Assembly: GCA_003254885.1 (NCBI GenBank)
Contig: QANT01007323.1
Location: 62,001 to 126,000 of the forward strand
Length of the DNA stretch: 64,000 bases
Direction: 5' to 3'
Source of the DNA: Purshia tridentata
Lineage: Eukaryota; Streptophyta; Magnoliopsida; Rosales; Rosaceae
Shown here: positions 48,530 through 62,500 of the stretch, piece after piece
Numbering within the stretch: position 1 is the stretch's first letter
Layout: the number at the start of each line of letters is the position of its first letter
Position numbers and translations under genes: made by a program
The notes under the pieces: model-generated
Told to the model about the DNA's origin: nothing
The model's input: only the letters and a program-made list of their open reading frames with translations
Database searches by the model: none

Positions 48530-49010
48530 TTGTATATATATATATATAAATAAAGGGAAAGGGATTACAAAGGGATTTGAGGGGGAGTAAAAAAGGATTT
48601 GATTTGGGAAAGAGGACTGGGTGAGGGTGTGTACGTGACTGTGAACTCGAGAGGGTGAGAGGGTCTGAGACTCTGAGTGTGTTGCGAATGGGGTTGGCCG
48701 GTTGGGGATTAAGGATTCTTATTTACTAAATGGGTGTTATTGGTTGTGCTTATGTATAAACTTGCCAAACAGCCAACTGTATAGGGACATGTAATAAATT
48801 TTTTTAAAAAAAATAATTAAATATTCGATATGGGATCAAACGGGAATGAAATGCCGGGAACCAGTACCATCCCATTGAATTCAGTTCGGTACAGAATCAT
48901 ACCAAAAATAACAAAATAGAAAAACCGATATGAGATTAGATTGGACCGGAACGAACCCTGTTTGGTTTCGGTTTTCCAGATTTAATAACCAACCCTAGGG
49001 ATAATAGATG
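48530..49010. mobile_element. Unclassified repeat block in a CNGC pseudogene intron
   Basis: The intron between the pore and S6 exons contains a purine-rich stretch (48555-48700) followed by text such as ACCGGAACGAACCCTG and GGTTTCGGTTTTCC, which is common in dispersed plant repeats. I found no ends or duplication, so class is unknown. Confidence 0.3.
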
Positions 49011-49660
49011 TATACACTGGTAATTATTTAACAATTAGTTATTAGAGAAAGCTAGTAATATTTCTCTTCCTAATATTTGAAAGTTTTTATTTTAAAATCA
49101 AGTAATTAGCATATTTCTACTTAAAATGTAAAAAAAATATTGGAAATTAGCTAATAAAAGAGTGAAAGATAGAAACTTTTTTCAATTGTTAATATATAGC
49201 TCAACATGCATCCATTTAATGCAACTTTAATTAATGCAAATCAAACCTTAGATTTCTGATGCCCCACCATAAACAGTAGAAGAGCTTTGTTAAAAGATTT
49301 CTTTGCCCTGTAGTACCAGACTTAAAGGCATCCAGAAATATTCCAAAATCGAATAATGTGGCATTTTCTGGATTTATAGGACATAAGTCATTTAGGATCT
49401 TGATATTTGTTGAATTACTAGTGTCATCGCAATAATAAGTAGTTGTACATCCTAGAGTATTTCTACAAGCCTGATGCCAGCATACGATTTCTCGTTGAAT
49501 AGAAAAAAAATACCAAAATGCTCCAAGTACCTAAAAACAAATAAATTAGTTAATACAAAATTGTAACGAAAGTAACAAAAGTAAATTATCGCATCTTTTT
49601 TTTGAAGTAGAAATCAAGTCAAACTACATGGACAAAGAATGTAATTTAGCCTATATATAT

Positions 49661-49870
49661 ATAGCAAGGCTCCATTGTGGAATTCCCACAAACTTCTTGT
49701 TTGTAAGATTCTCTTGTGGGGCCCACACGAGTTGTTTTGTATCAATCTGAACCGTTAATTTTTTTCATTTCCATTGATACATCATCTTTGCAAAAAATTA
49801 ATCAAATCGGAAACCATTTGCCTATTTAACTTTAATTAATTAACTAGAGTCAATCTAACTAATTAACTAT
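49661..49870. mobile_element. Half-copy of the foldback MITE
   Basis: The stretch CAAAAAATTAATCAAATCGG, with its flanks AATCTGAACCGTTAATTTT and GGAATTCCCACAAAC, matches one arm of the MITE at 35215-35609. The other arm is absent. It lies in an intron of the CNGC pseudogene between exons 3 and 4. Confidence 0.55.
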
Positions 49871-51747
49871 CTAAATTCATAATAAGAAAATCTATAAAAC
49901 ATTATAATGTTTATTTGCATTTTTTCAAAAGCACAGGAGTAGGTATTCAAGTTAACCATAGCTTTCTTTCTTTGTTATTATCCTCACAAATTTATTTTTT
50001 TGAATTTAAAATTATTGTATAAGTCTCTGGGGGTTTAAGATTTAATATTAAGTTTGGCATGAAAACTCAAGGGAAAAACCTAATGAGACCCTAAATTCCT
50101 ATATGAGAGTGAACTCTAAATTAATTAACTCTAAATCCTCGCCCATTCAAAAGTTCTAAATTAGTTTATGGTAAATAGAAATTGATATCTTGTTTGTAAT
50201 GGTGGACGGGGAGATGTTAGAATTTCTAAGTTAAATTCAAACAATTAGAAATTATCTTTTTAATATAATAGACAATTGAGTTGATCAAGTGTGCATAAAA
50301 GTACGTGTTCAAACACTTAATTTCTATTAAAACACTAAAGTCATGTCATCAAATAATATAAGGAACATAAGAGCAATATTGATTCTAACTTTTATTAGAT
50401 TGGACACATTGTCTTAATGCTAATGTATATGGCGTTAAAATTTTGCAGTGGGTCGAGAGAGCTTGCAAGATTCCTCATTAGATTTTTATAAAATTAAAAG
50501 TTTAGTAAGACCTTTTAAATAATATTAGTGGTTAGGAACATAAGAGAAAACAATAAAGATGAAACTTACGTGACTTGCACATATGTAGAGGACTAAATTG
50601 AATGAGGCTTTAACCCATTTCCTGGTCAATTGAAACTCCCAGCGGATGAATGCGCTCATGAGAAAGAGTTTTGGCAGATATTGGAGGAAAAGAAAGGCAT
50701 TGAGAATGGCAGTTTTATAAAAATATCCAGAGCTTCTTAATCTGAAAAAGAAGACAACTACTGCCACCTACACAGATTGCAATGGGAATGGGTTAGAGGG
50801 AAGAGACTGTGCGGAGGACAATAATTAATTAAAATGTTTCACTTACATACTTGTAGGATGGGAAGAACAGAGACCAAAAAGAACAAGTCGCTGAAATCAA
50901 ACAAGCGTATGACGGCAACAAGTGCCTTTGAAAATGCAATGAGATGAGTGATTATGTTTGTTGGGATTCTTCGTCTCCGTAGCCAATCTGATACTGCCTC
51001 TGGCTCGGGCTTGAAATCAGACTTGAAACCGGACGAGATATGTTCGCTAGTTGTGAATATAAGAACGAGAAGGAAAGGGAGATCCAAAAGTGATCGCAAA
51101 GTCACAGCGGCAATGCTCAACTTTTTGTCCATCTCAAGGCATTTGTTATTGTCATCGATGGTTGGAATGTAAAGAAATAAAGGATCTAATATCATTCCAA
51201 TCATACACCAACCCATTTCTCAATATCTTTCTTTGCCGAAATCCAGGATAAATATGCTGATTCATCTTTCTTGGGACCTACTTGCCCTCCACTAATGTCT
51301 GCTCAAGTAGAACTGACAAAAAATAATAAAATAAAAATGTTAGGAATCATTTACATTTTAAGTCTCCATTCAATTACAATCTTACAAAAAGTTAATAAAA
51401 ATAAAAATAATTTATTTGTTCCATCATATGGTTATTATTTTAAGTATTTATCGAAAATATTTTGAAATGCGCACATCCATATTTTCTAAGCTACATATAC
51501 TCTGCATGTATATTTTTATATTGATGTACATTTGTATTTTTGAGTTGCATCTACATTTTTTGAGCTACATCTGCACATATTTTACAAATGCACAACTTCT
51601 AACGTGTGTCTGCTAAATTTTTTTAACTTAAAACTCAAGTGATTAAGCCGATTATCCTTTAGTAGTTGAAGATTTATTTAATGTATACATGATAAAGAAA
51701 TTAACTAACCTTATAACGTCAATGCTTTGCTCTGGCTTTTGATCCAT

Positions 51748-52767
51748 AACTTAAACCTGGCTGTCTTTAATAAATACGATGCTTTAAACTATTAATGTGT
51801 AGAGCCAACGAAATCCAGCGCCTCCGAAAAAAAAGAAAGAGAGAAAAGTAGATTGATACAGCACATATATTAATATATATAAATATATTTTCAATTTAAA
51901 TAGGAAATAGATAGCAAATGAAGTCATGCAACTCTGATTTTTCTGTTTTTGTCGTATCCTAACAGTTATATACAGCATCAGCAGATTGTACTCTACATAT
52001 GTAGAAATTTAATAGTTGATCCAAAAATAAAAAGAAGAAAGTCTTGTAAGTGGAGTGTGTGCCCACCTTCTAAGAAACCCAATTTAGTTTACTAAATATA
52101 TATACACATGAATGATACAAGTTTGAGGCTAGCTATCGTATCGACAGAAATATATTAACTTACTTGACAAATTAAGAGAGCTGGCACAATCTGTTGATGA
52201 ATTTGGCTAATGACCATTTGTGGAAACTAATTACAACCGGAATGTTGGTCGGTCGGTTTAATTTATAGACTTATCCCCGACTCTGTCCGCAAGTTTAGTA
52301 TTTTCTACTTTTTTTTCAAAGCATCTTCTACAGTAGTTCACAAGTTCCTTTTAGCTTTTTTCCAAAGTATCTTCTACAGTGAAGATGCTCAATCGTGAAA
52401 TTGGTTGATAGATCAGAAATTCAAGGGTAGAAAGGAAATTAAGTTCAAATTGTTCTATTCAATTTGCTTGCTATATATAATTGAATTTTATAAGTCAATC
52501 AAAACTCTAATTTAGCAGACTCCATATCATTAGATACCATCATCAGCCAACTTGAGGGACCAGAACACAACTTCACAAAAATATTGTCCAATGGCCTAAA
52601 TAAATTATTAGGCTACGCAGCATGAGGTATAGAAAATGATTAAACTGCTACGACAATGGAAGTTTTATACAAAGCTCAAACTAGTGTAAAAGACATTCCT
52701 TTCCCCTGAGAAATACTGGGGGAAAGAAAAGAGTAATAATATTACACCTCTCATTTCTCTGGTTTTG
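51748..52767. other. Flank of CNGC pseudogene and ZPR1 3' flank
   Basis: Both neighbours are on the minus strand. The half near 52400-52500 resembles 45600-45710 (AAGGGTAGAAAG, then TTCTATTAAATTTGCT against TTCTATTCAATTTGCT), so the CNGC duplication extends into its upstream flank. No gene seen. Confidence 0.5.
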
Positions 52768-55700
52768 TCATATCTTAGAGTCATAAGCAGCATCGGCAGA
52801 AGATGTGTCGATGTCATTCAAACCCAATTCTTCATTTTGCTCCCATGACCTCTCATACTCCTCAACTGGAGGCAGACACCAACAAAACAATGTCAAACAA
52901 AAGAAAACAATAATCCTTTCACAATTAGGGAAAGGCATGAATAAGCAGTCTGATGTAACAAACTCATTAGCATAATTAGTTTAGGGAAATAAAACACCTA
53001 GGTTGTACAAAAGCAGTCTGATGTCGCAGAATCTGATATGAACAAGCATAAAGATCCCCTACTAGTAACAACTTAATTTCCCTCTTACATAATATAGTCA
53101 ACATCTACTAATGTTCACAATAAGATACATTTTTTTATCAGAGAAAAAAGAGGTGGGAAAGCATGAATTACATTTCATAACTAACTATTAAGACGGAAGG
53201 AAGAAAGACTTACACATCAGCTGATGGTCATCTTTGATATTGTCTGTCACCGGTGCAACAAATGAATTGGCTAGCGCATCATCAAGAATTAATGTCCAAG
53301 GCTCTTCTAAACCCAGAAGCTGCATCAAAGGGAGAGGATAAGAAACCAAAATATGCCAATGTCTATAGAAAGCACAACCTTCATTCAATTTTTTTAAAAA
53401 AATAATAGAGGAATGACAACACCAAACATTTTCCACCAAAACCATAAATAAATAAAAAACATATTTTCCCCATATTATCATGGTTTGTTGACAAAGCATA
53501 TCACAATAATACTTTAAATCCCAGGAGTCACAAGCATCAATTACAAAAACACTTGTGTTTGATTTGTGTGTATTGGAATTTCTGTCCATCTTTTTTATTG
53601 TTCGAAGTGACTTTCCAGCAGAGGAGTTTTGATCCTCCAATGCATCATTGATTGAAGGAAGGCATATTACAGAAATTAAAAGTTCCGTCCACATATTCAT
53701 TTTCCATATATGGTCCACTGAAAGGTAATCTGGTACCTTGTTTAGGCTTGCTGTAAAGTCTAGCCACTTGCTTTTCTTATTTTCATCAAGACTATCTCCA
53801 AAACTGTATCCATGAACTCTCTCCAGGCCTGCAGAATAAATCATAAAAGAATTAACTAGGTATGTATGTAACTATGTCCCATAAGACCAAACTCAAAACG
53901 AGAACACAGGTGAGCTAGATCAATTACAGGTATTAAGAATGAATATCAATGTCAAATTCCCCTTTTTAAGATACAATAAAAGAGATTAAAAGAATCAGAG
54001 CATGGAACAGACAACACAGATTAGAATCAACTCTTACTTTCATTAATTTTTGTGATCAACCCTTCAACAGTTGTAACAAGTCCTCCCAGAGTGCCACTAG
54101 CCAGCTCCAACTCAAGTTCCGGGATTTTCACACTCGCAGTATCTGACTGAGTGAGCAAGATGGTTTGTCAGACAGTAATTTGCAAATTTATAGCACAAAA
54201 ATGATGTATTAAACAGCTCTAACTGGAAGGAAATCACCAACTGTGTACTTCCCATCTCTATTTTTTCTTTTTATAGACTGCTATTTCCAAACAAATATGA
54301 AGTTTTACTTTGAAGGGGAATCTTTCCAGTTACCTCCAAATCATGGAATCAAAACACTAGATTCAGACAAATCCCCATCAAAGTTGGGACCTGGCATCTA
54401 TCTGCATATTCCAAAACTAGATCCCAGAATAAAACTATTGGACTTTGTGAACATTGCAATCCTTTTGAGCAAGCAGATCCAAAAGTCTAGACAGCCCTAT
54501 ATTCTTGTGCAATAGGTCCTAAAACTCCTCACAATCACTTCCATATCACCCTAACCAGAGCAGAATCATCCTCTGGTACAAATACCCCTTAACCCATTTA
54601 AACAAGCAACTCATGAAAAGCAAAGTCAGGTATATCTTACTGATAGAATGGAAAATTTAAGTAAAATGTGATCATACAATAATGACAAGCTAATATAAGA
54701 AGAAGGTGATAGACCTTTATTATATCACGACTAAGATCTTTAACATTCTTCACACAAAGAGTAATTCTCTTCCCTTTTTCAGGAACTCTTCCACCAGGCT
54801 TCAACTACACAAGAGAGCACAATTACCATCAGAGCATGGAAGAGAGAGGGAAAAAAAAAAAGGAAGAAGAAGAAATCAATACAAACCTCAGAATTGCGGT
54901 AGCCACAAGAATCACAAGTGGAAGCCATGACAATTACTTCTTGGAAGTATGGAATGTCTGTAAATAGTTAAGATAATATATGTATAGAGGGAGGTTCCAT
55001 TAAGGGATGTATATAGCGTTAGTTACAGTAGCAACCAACTAAATTATGTTAAAAAATACTGTGCTGGCAGCCGTCAAGTTTGATTTAACCCAATTAAAAA
55101 AAATTGGTCATTACAGAACCCCAAATAAAGCCCTGTAACATCTCTCCCTCACATGATCATCTTCTCAACCCTTTCTCCAATGTCTTTTTTCATTAAAGAA
55201 CACAAATTCTTAACAAAAATATTCCTATTTTCTTACCTAATCTATACAACCAATATCCATAGAAATTACAAACTAAGAGATTGGATTTCAAGTTATCTTT
55301 ATTTTGATAATTCATTCTTCTTTTAGTGTTTATCTTTGGTTTGTAAGTGTTCTTATCTCAGTTGCTTATCTAGTTGTTTTGTCTCCATGAATAGGCCAAT
55401 GTGTTACGAACTTACAACTAAAGCAAAATATCCATTCTCACAAACTAAAAACAGTTCCACTGAAAAAGATAACTAACTTATTCATATATCTAGGGCAGTG
55501 TAAAGATGTAAAGGATACTGGTGACAAACATTCGAGTCTCACACCTTGCAGCACAAGTTCCACATGTGGAAGGGAAAGTCATCACCTGTCAAACAAACCA
55601 TGGAAACAAGCACCAAATATAGTAGCTTTACAAACGCAGACAAGACACAGAATTCTAATGCATGAAGTATTTAATAGTTGTTGTACCTCCTCTGGTGCTG

Positions 55701-58700
55701 AGTATCGAAACAAAGCTTCAGAAATTTCCGCACTATTACTCTGTGCAATGGCCCGTTGACCAGCTGCTGCTCCAATTGATCCATGTGGTACTCTTTGTAC
55801 TTGGTCAGAAGTACCAGTTGCTTCTGTTGATGCTACACCACGAGCATCTCCCATTTGTAATGAGTTGGCAGCATAACCTAATAATGATTGTTGTTCTGGA
55901 GTTCGCTCATAAAACTTGATACTAAGCGATGGATCAGGAGATGGAGCAAACCTGTCACATGTTGTTTAAATCCTCAGTCACACTAGTTTGAAAACAAAAG
56001 GCAACAGAAGCTCCAAAAGATCAACAAAAAACGAAGACAAGTCCCAAAACCATCCCAAGTTCAAGCAAACAACATATTGCCTCCAATTAAAAATCATTTA
56101 TACAACACTAACTGTATTCCTTTGGAAAAATTAATCCAGCCTAAAACATATAACATCAGCAACACCAGCAGACACTCCCCGGAAAAAACCAAAAAGGTTT
56201 CCTTTCCAATTAAATATCTCTTACAGGTTCTCAATAAAGCTGTTTCCAGCAGGATCATCCAGAATGAAGGTGAAGGACGAATCGCCTGTTGCACAGGCTC
56301 TCAGCTTCAACAGAAACTGGTCTATAGCTTCAGCAGTCTGAGGATCCACCTTCTAGAAAGGCCAGAAGACAGCAAGTGAAATATTGAAAGAGAAATTATG
56401 TTTTATTAGAAAACAATGAATCTAAGATTTGCGTGTGAACCTTGCGTTCTTCTTGAAGTGCTTGCAACTCATCCACTGCTCGTAACAATATCCCTTCCAC
56501 CTAAATAACCACACAAATGTAAGATAATTGAAGGGGAGGAGGGGGTGGGAAGGGAGGGACCTATACGGGATATGAGAGGTTATACACCCAACCACATATT
56601 TTAAAAAGTGATACAGGGTCCAAAGTGACAAAAAGTAAACTTAACTAAAGGGAACCAGAAAAATATATCAACTCTGTTATTTTATGACATGTTTATATTT
56701 ATTTCATAAAGCACTCAAAACATTACAATGTAATATCCGCAGTGATATCAGTACAGAGAGGTTAGACAAGTACACAATAAGATATCACTAGCAACAACAA
56801 ATGTACTAAAACATAAAATAAAAAAATTCAGGTGTAGGGAACTTATCAAGAAAAGGGGGATAATAAAAAAAATACCGTTGACAGAGATCCACGCTGAGAC
56901 TCTGGAGGAATCTCAAATTCTAATTCAGGAATCTGCATAAACAAGAAGGATGAAAGAGAATGCACAGCTCAATACCTTTCGATTACCTTGTTGAAACATC
57001 AAATTATAGACCAGGAATAAAAGCAGGGAAAAAAAAAAGTTATTTATTTTTCATGAATGTAGCACTTTAATATTAATGTATCTACGTAATTCTTTAATTT
57101 CTTCACTTCTTGATCATCTTGCAAGGCAAGGCATCATAAAATCTAAGTAAACATAATAGAATCAATTTTCTTTTTAAGAGAATCAAGTACCCACCAAATG
57201 GGCATATATAAAGCAAGACTGAAACAAACTCTAGGTCCTTACTCAGTGAAACCATCAACCATGGCTATTTTTCTTTAAAAAAAAAAAAAAAAAAATACAA
57301 TTAATACTTTTCAGATAACCTAATTACATTCGATCTGGCAGTACTCATATATGGATAAACTCAACTCAACTAAGCCTTTACCTCAAAAATATAAAGGCAA
57401 TGTGTGGCTACTGGAATAGAGACCAGCTCTCCATGGCAAGAAAGTGGAATTCTCACCACAGAAGTGACTAAGCAACAGCCATATTGTTTATGAATGAATA
57501 CACCAGAATAAAATAAAAGTGGAATCCCTTCTCAACATGCATCCAATTCAAGATTCAAACCTTTTGCAGAAAAGTAATCATTACTTATGATACTCTTAAC
57601 TACCAAATCCAATAAGCTCCCAAGCTACATTCAGATAACATGAACATACAGAAAACAAGTTCTATGCTCTTTTAATGCCAACTTAATTACAATGGCTAAT
57701 AAATTCATGAATAGAAAATTGCAAGCAAAGATCTATTTCAAGTACCTTAATAGTAGCAAACTCTGATTTCACCACTTGTCGGTTAAGAATCTGCACAAAA
57801 AGAGCTCATCGATTGTGAAATCTCAGAGGGGGAACTGTTCAACAACTTTGGGGAAACAATACACATAACCAAAAATATTGTGAATTGTGTAGTGCGGTAG
57901 AATTCAGTCTCCCATACCCTTTATGGTTCACTAGCCTCATGAAACAGAAATTATTAGTTAAGATTACCATGAAAATGTACAAAGCTTCTTCTTTCTTAAC
58001 AGTAAGAATCCGTTCGAATAAACAATATCATTGAACTTAGACGCCACAAAAAAAAATCAAGATAAATGTAAGCGCTTTGTGATTATTACTCATTAATTAT
58101 TAGTACCTTCAGTATGATTTGTGTTTCAAAGGAATTTTATATGAATATGGCTAAAGGCCACAACTCTTGCATAGATATGGAGATTTAATGATTCACATAA
58201 TTCCAGTTCATAAAAATTTTGTTACTCAAATGGACCTAACCTTGGGATCGCCAGAAGGCACCTGCAAACGGTAGCAACAGCCCTTGGGTTGGAGCTCACC
58301 AGCAAACTGAACCTCATTATTCCTGCGGCAACATAACAAAATCAAAAACTCCACTAAACTAATCAAAAATTTCACAAATTAAAAATGATCATCATATAGC
58401 TTTACCTCTCATTGCAATGCGGACACTCAAACGCTGACAACAAAATCTGCATACCCACAACACATCAATGAACATAACAGCAACAACAAGAAGTAGTTGA
58501 AAAACAATGATAATCAATTAGAGGCATACCTTTCTAAAGTTTGGAATTACAGTGAATAGAAAACTGGTTGTACCCTGAAATTAACATTTAGCCAAAAAAA
58601 ACACACAAATTTAATATCAAAAAATAAATTAGAGCAGCTCTAAAGAGAAAATGAAGTGAGAGAGAGAGATAGGGAGAGTACGTTTTCACCGCAACGCATG

Positions 58701-58822
58701 CAGAGGCTTTCGACTCGGTAAAGGGGGGCGTCGGAGTCGTCGGCGGAGACGGCTTCGACCACCGACCGCACGTCCACGATTTGGTCTTTGGTGTTGCTTT
58801 TTCGGCTACCAGCTTCTTCCAT
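52768..58822 (-). CDS. ZPR1: Zinc finger protein ZPR1
   Basis: Sixteen exons: 58682-58822, 58530-58574, 58406-58446, 58241-58322, 57746-57790, 56876-56932, 56441-56500, 56225-56352, 55687-55951, 55519-55585, 54887-54957, 54715-54804, 54038-54146, 53737-53828, 53214-53319 and 52768-52865; 498 residues, about the family length. Two C4 zinc fingers are present: Cys 41/44/70/73 (CMRC, CPHC) and 296/299/325/328 (CGTC, CDSC). Each is followed by an alpha-helical hairpin and a ZPR1-specific beta domain, for instance [16 protein letters not shown] and [19 protein letters not shown]1 is conserved in eukaryotes and is known as a chaperone for folding of translation factor eEF1A; it binds eEF1A and moves between cytoplasm and nucleolus. 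Between the fingers lies a hydrophilic stretch with polar repeats. No defect is seen. Confidence 0.95.
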
Positions 58823-59565
58823 TGCTTTTTTTTTTTTTTGGTGCGATAGTCTGTGTGGGCGGTTTGTTATTTGTTGGCGGCAGAAGCAGGGGCTTATGGT
58901 TGCAAAAGAAGGCGTCAGTTGTTGTTTAAACCGGCTGACCTACGCATTGGATTTGCATATATCCGTTGAGAAAGGGCCAGAAGTTTCTGCATACTTCCAC
59001 ATGGACAGAACCCGGCTTGAACCGGCCACGTACTTTTTCTATTTTGTAAGTAAAAATTTTTAGAGGCTATAATATTCCCAAAAAAAAAAACACAGTACAC
59101 AATGGCTTCCTATGAGAGTAAAAAGTTAATTTTAAAGAGATTTTTTGAAATTTATTGGGCAGTGCTTGAACCCTACTACTCTAGGATTAAATTTCTAAAA
59201 AAATAGTTAAAAGTAAATTAATGAAGAAAAATGCTAGTTTTCAAAATTTCCCTTCTCTTTTGAAGAAAAGAAAAAAAAAAAATCATTTCTCATAAGTTTT
59301 TAACTAAAATTTGTTGGATTTTTGTAGATCAAAGTCCATCCTGCGTAAGCTTCAGTTTGGTTTTGGGCTTGTTGGCCCAAACCAACCAAAGAAAAAAGAA
59401 ACAAAAAACAGTTTTCCCCTGGGTTTGACACTTTTACTTAAAATCATTTGCTTCTTTGCCTGTAAGTCTGGAACGCAGCGTTGTGTTTGCTGAGTGTCCT
59501 TCAGTTCCCTCCTCCGTCTCAGCTCCTAAACTCCGAGAAGACGACAAAGCAGAAAACCAAAGGCA
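58823..59565. promoter_or_regulatory. Shared promoter region between divergent ZPR1 and OSB genes
   Basis: 743 bp between two head-to-head start codons. It carries TGGGC motifs (near 59359 and 59371) in the half towards the OSB gene and an A/T-rich middle. Being short and divergent, it may act as a bidirectional promoter; this is inference from layout only. Confidence 0.45.
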
Positions 59566-62500
59566 ATGAATTCAATATTCAGAGCAATTCCTTTAAGAAA
59601 ACGCCTTCTCTCGCGTTCATTACTGCTTCAGCAATCTCAGTACGCCACAACCACTACTGCAAACACTAAACCCAAACCCACAAAGACTTACACTATCACT
59701 AAACCCCGCTTCACTCCCAAATCGCCACAACAAGGACCATCCCCCAAGCCCAAGGCCGATTGGCCAAGGCCGAGCGAAGTCCCGTTCCAGCCGAAGGTCG
59801 CAAATTCAGTGAACCTCATTGGTCACGTGCATATCCCCCTTCAGCTCCAACCCACACGTGATGGCAACTTTTGGGCTGCCACCATCCTCACCACTTTTCC
59901 TTCTTCTTCTCAGTCTCTTCGGTAATGCTAATTTCGATGACTTGGGTTTGTTTGTGTTGTTGTTGTTCTGAAAGAGTTTTAAAGTTCGTTAATTTTTTCT
60001 CATATTCCAGGATTCCGATAATTTTTGAAGGTGACTTGGCTCATACTGCCAATTTACACCTAAAAGACAATGATTGTGTGTTTATAGCTGGAAATTTGAG
60101 GTCGGATTTGTACCATTTGAATGCCAGTGAGGGTCAGACCCGTGTCCAGGTAACATTTTCTGGACCCTTCAAGCTGAATGTCCAGTTTTTGTGGTTACTA
60201 GAAATGTGGGAGTTGGAATCAGTAGTGTCTTTTCTTGGTCTATTGTACTATGTTGAAGTGAGGATGAAAGGGTATATCGCTTGGCGATCCAATTAGTTGT
60301 GGGTAATGATTCATCTAGCTGACCCCAAACCGTTGAGATTAAGACCAAGTTGAGTTGAGTTGAGTATGCATAACTTGATGTTTAGTTGGTATTAAGTTGA
60401 AGGATTTGGATATGAGAGCTCATGCACGATGCCATCGCGTCATATGTGCTATCACTTTGTGTATTGAAGTCAATTAAATTTCTCACAAGAGTGCCTCTCT
60501 AATCTCAGTGCATCTCTGTGTAAAAAGATGGCTATGATTTAGTTTGGTTGAGTTGAATTTAACAAAGCAGGTTACATAGTTATAGCAGGTTACATAGTTA
60601 TAGTTTTACTGCTTGTAATTTTGAGGCTGCTGTCACATGGTTAGAAGCCGATATTACTGTAATTAGTCATACTTTATTTTATCAAATTGAGCAGGTGGAA
60701 GTTTCGGCTCTAATATTTTCTCTCTTTCCAAGTTGGTTGTGTACAGAGTTGATGTGTCATTATATGTACCTCACATTTAAGTTTTAACCTTGCTAGGTAA
60801 TGGTGCATACCCTCAACTTTGTTCAGGAATCTTCTCAAATGAATTCTTTTAAGTGCACATCCTCAACTTTGTCTAGCTCTAAAGACAAGAGACAAGAAGA
60901 AAGGACAATTGATCACACTGGTAAATTCTTTTAAGTGATTCTTAGCTTCTATTTTGTTAAGTCACCTTATATCATTTGGGCAATAACCATGCACTCAAAG
61001 ATCAAGCGCTACCTCTTCTATGTCTAAGTCATTGAATTCTAATACTAAAATGGGTGCCCTACTTTTTCTTTTAACAACCTCTAATAGTTGTCATACATAC
61101 TTTTATAGTAGCAAGTGTGAAGAATGATATTGGTCAACCATGGAAAGATCTCCTTGCCAAGCCTCAGTGGGACATCAGGTTGAAAGAGGTAGCAAATGCT
61201 ATATGGTTATTTCTTATGACTTTTTTTCTTTATTACTGAATGGTCTTATTTAACTGGTGTTGTACTTTTATCACTCATGCTCATTATAATTTGTGCTCAG
61301 GATAATTCAAAGGCGGCATTTGAGCGGAAGGATAATGGTGAATTACATAGGATTGATTACTCAACTCCGGAATCAGTCCAACCTAAGTTAGATTCTACAA
61401 CATTTAATCAGAAATCTATATCAGACACTTGTGAAAGTAATTACCTGATCATTGAAGGATTTCACATTTCATCTTTTGGTGCTAGGTTGACTTGATTAAT
61501 AAATGTTTAAAGTGTTTTACTAATTCTAAATTTCTAATCTCGTTACTGACAATGAGGGATTGCCTTGTTTTTCAGCCAGTTTGAGGAAAGATGGGGACTC
61601 CACGTTAGGTTCTTGGAGAGATCTTCTTGATAATCCAAAAGACTGGTGTGATTACCGTAAAAACAAGCTCAATGGATTGGTGATGATCCCTTTAAATGTC
61701 TTTGTTGTCTGACTGATTTTATCGGTAAAAGATGACATAATTGTCTACTTTACAGGTAAAGCCAAACTATCCTGATTTCAAGCGTAAGGATGGTGGTCAT
61801 CCAATCTGGCTTGACAAGGCACCACAGTGGGTTTTGTCAGAACTTGAAGGCATGGAGTTTGATGTTCAAATTCAGAAGTCAAAACAAGTAAAGGAGGGTA
61901 GAGGTGAGCCTAGAAAATATTATCATAAAATAGATAGCCGGGCGTCGATTTTCATGCCAAATTTATTCCAGAGTGACCTACTCGGTCAAATTGAACTCCT
62001 GCTTTTTTTCTAAACTTATTCAATCTAATATTCACTTTTTCACTCCTCGTCAATTTAGGTGATGCATCAAAGGCTGCAGCATTTGAGCGGAAGGATAATG
62101 TTGAATTAAATAGGATTGATGACTCAACTCCAGAATCGGTCCAACCTAAGTTAGATTCTAGGACATTTAATCAGAAATCTATATCAGACATTCATGAAAG
62201 TAATTACTTGATCATTGAAGGATTTCACATTTCATCTTTTGGTTCTAGGTCGACTTGATTAATAAAGGTTTAAAGTGTTTTACCAATTCTAAATTTCTAA
62301 TCCTCGTTACTGACAACAAAGGAGGGATTGACTTGTTTTTCAGCCCGTTTGAGGAAAGATGGGGACTCCACGTTAGGTTCTTGGAGAGACCTTCTTGATA
62401 ATCCAAAAGAATGGTGGGATTACCGTAAAAACAAGCTCAATGGATTGGTGATGATCCCTTCAAATTTCTTTGTTGTCCGACTGATTTTATGGGTAAAAGA

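Larger units (their letters stand above)
46908..51747 (-). pseudogene. CNGC channel gene copy with several frame breaks
   Basis: Same seven-exon plan as the intact gene: 51710-51747 (MDQKPEQSIDVI), 50851-51291, 50570-50767, 49247-49530, 48350-48444, 47427-47700 and 46908-47293. Exon 4 is open and equal in length to its counterpart (284 bp; includes LGAFWYFFSIQREIVC). But exon 2 changes frame near 51215, just before MIGMILDPLFLYIP. Exon 5 is 17 bp shorter than its counterpart and out of frame in S6. The linker exon is frame-shifted by an expanded TA run at its start, and the CNBD exon is one T short in a T run near 47055 (DFLEKNF in place of an FGEEL reading). The introns hold repeats. Four independent breaks argue for a pseudogene; the T-run break alone could be a sequencing error. 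Confidence 0.8.

Noticed and set aside
53188-53844. A 218-codon frame on the minus strand in ZPR1
   Set aside because: It reads through an intron between two real ZPR1 exons (53737-53828 and 53214-53319); the middle has no similarity to ZPR1.
58788-59063. A frame upstream of ZPR1 on the plus strand
   Set aside because: It overlaps the ZPR1 first exon in antisense and contains a run of Phe from a T tract; no gene-like features.
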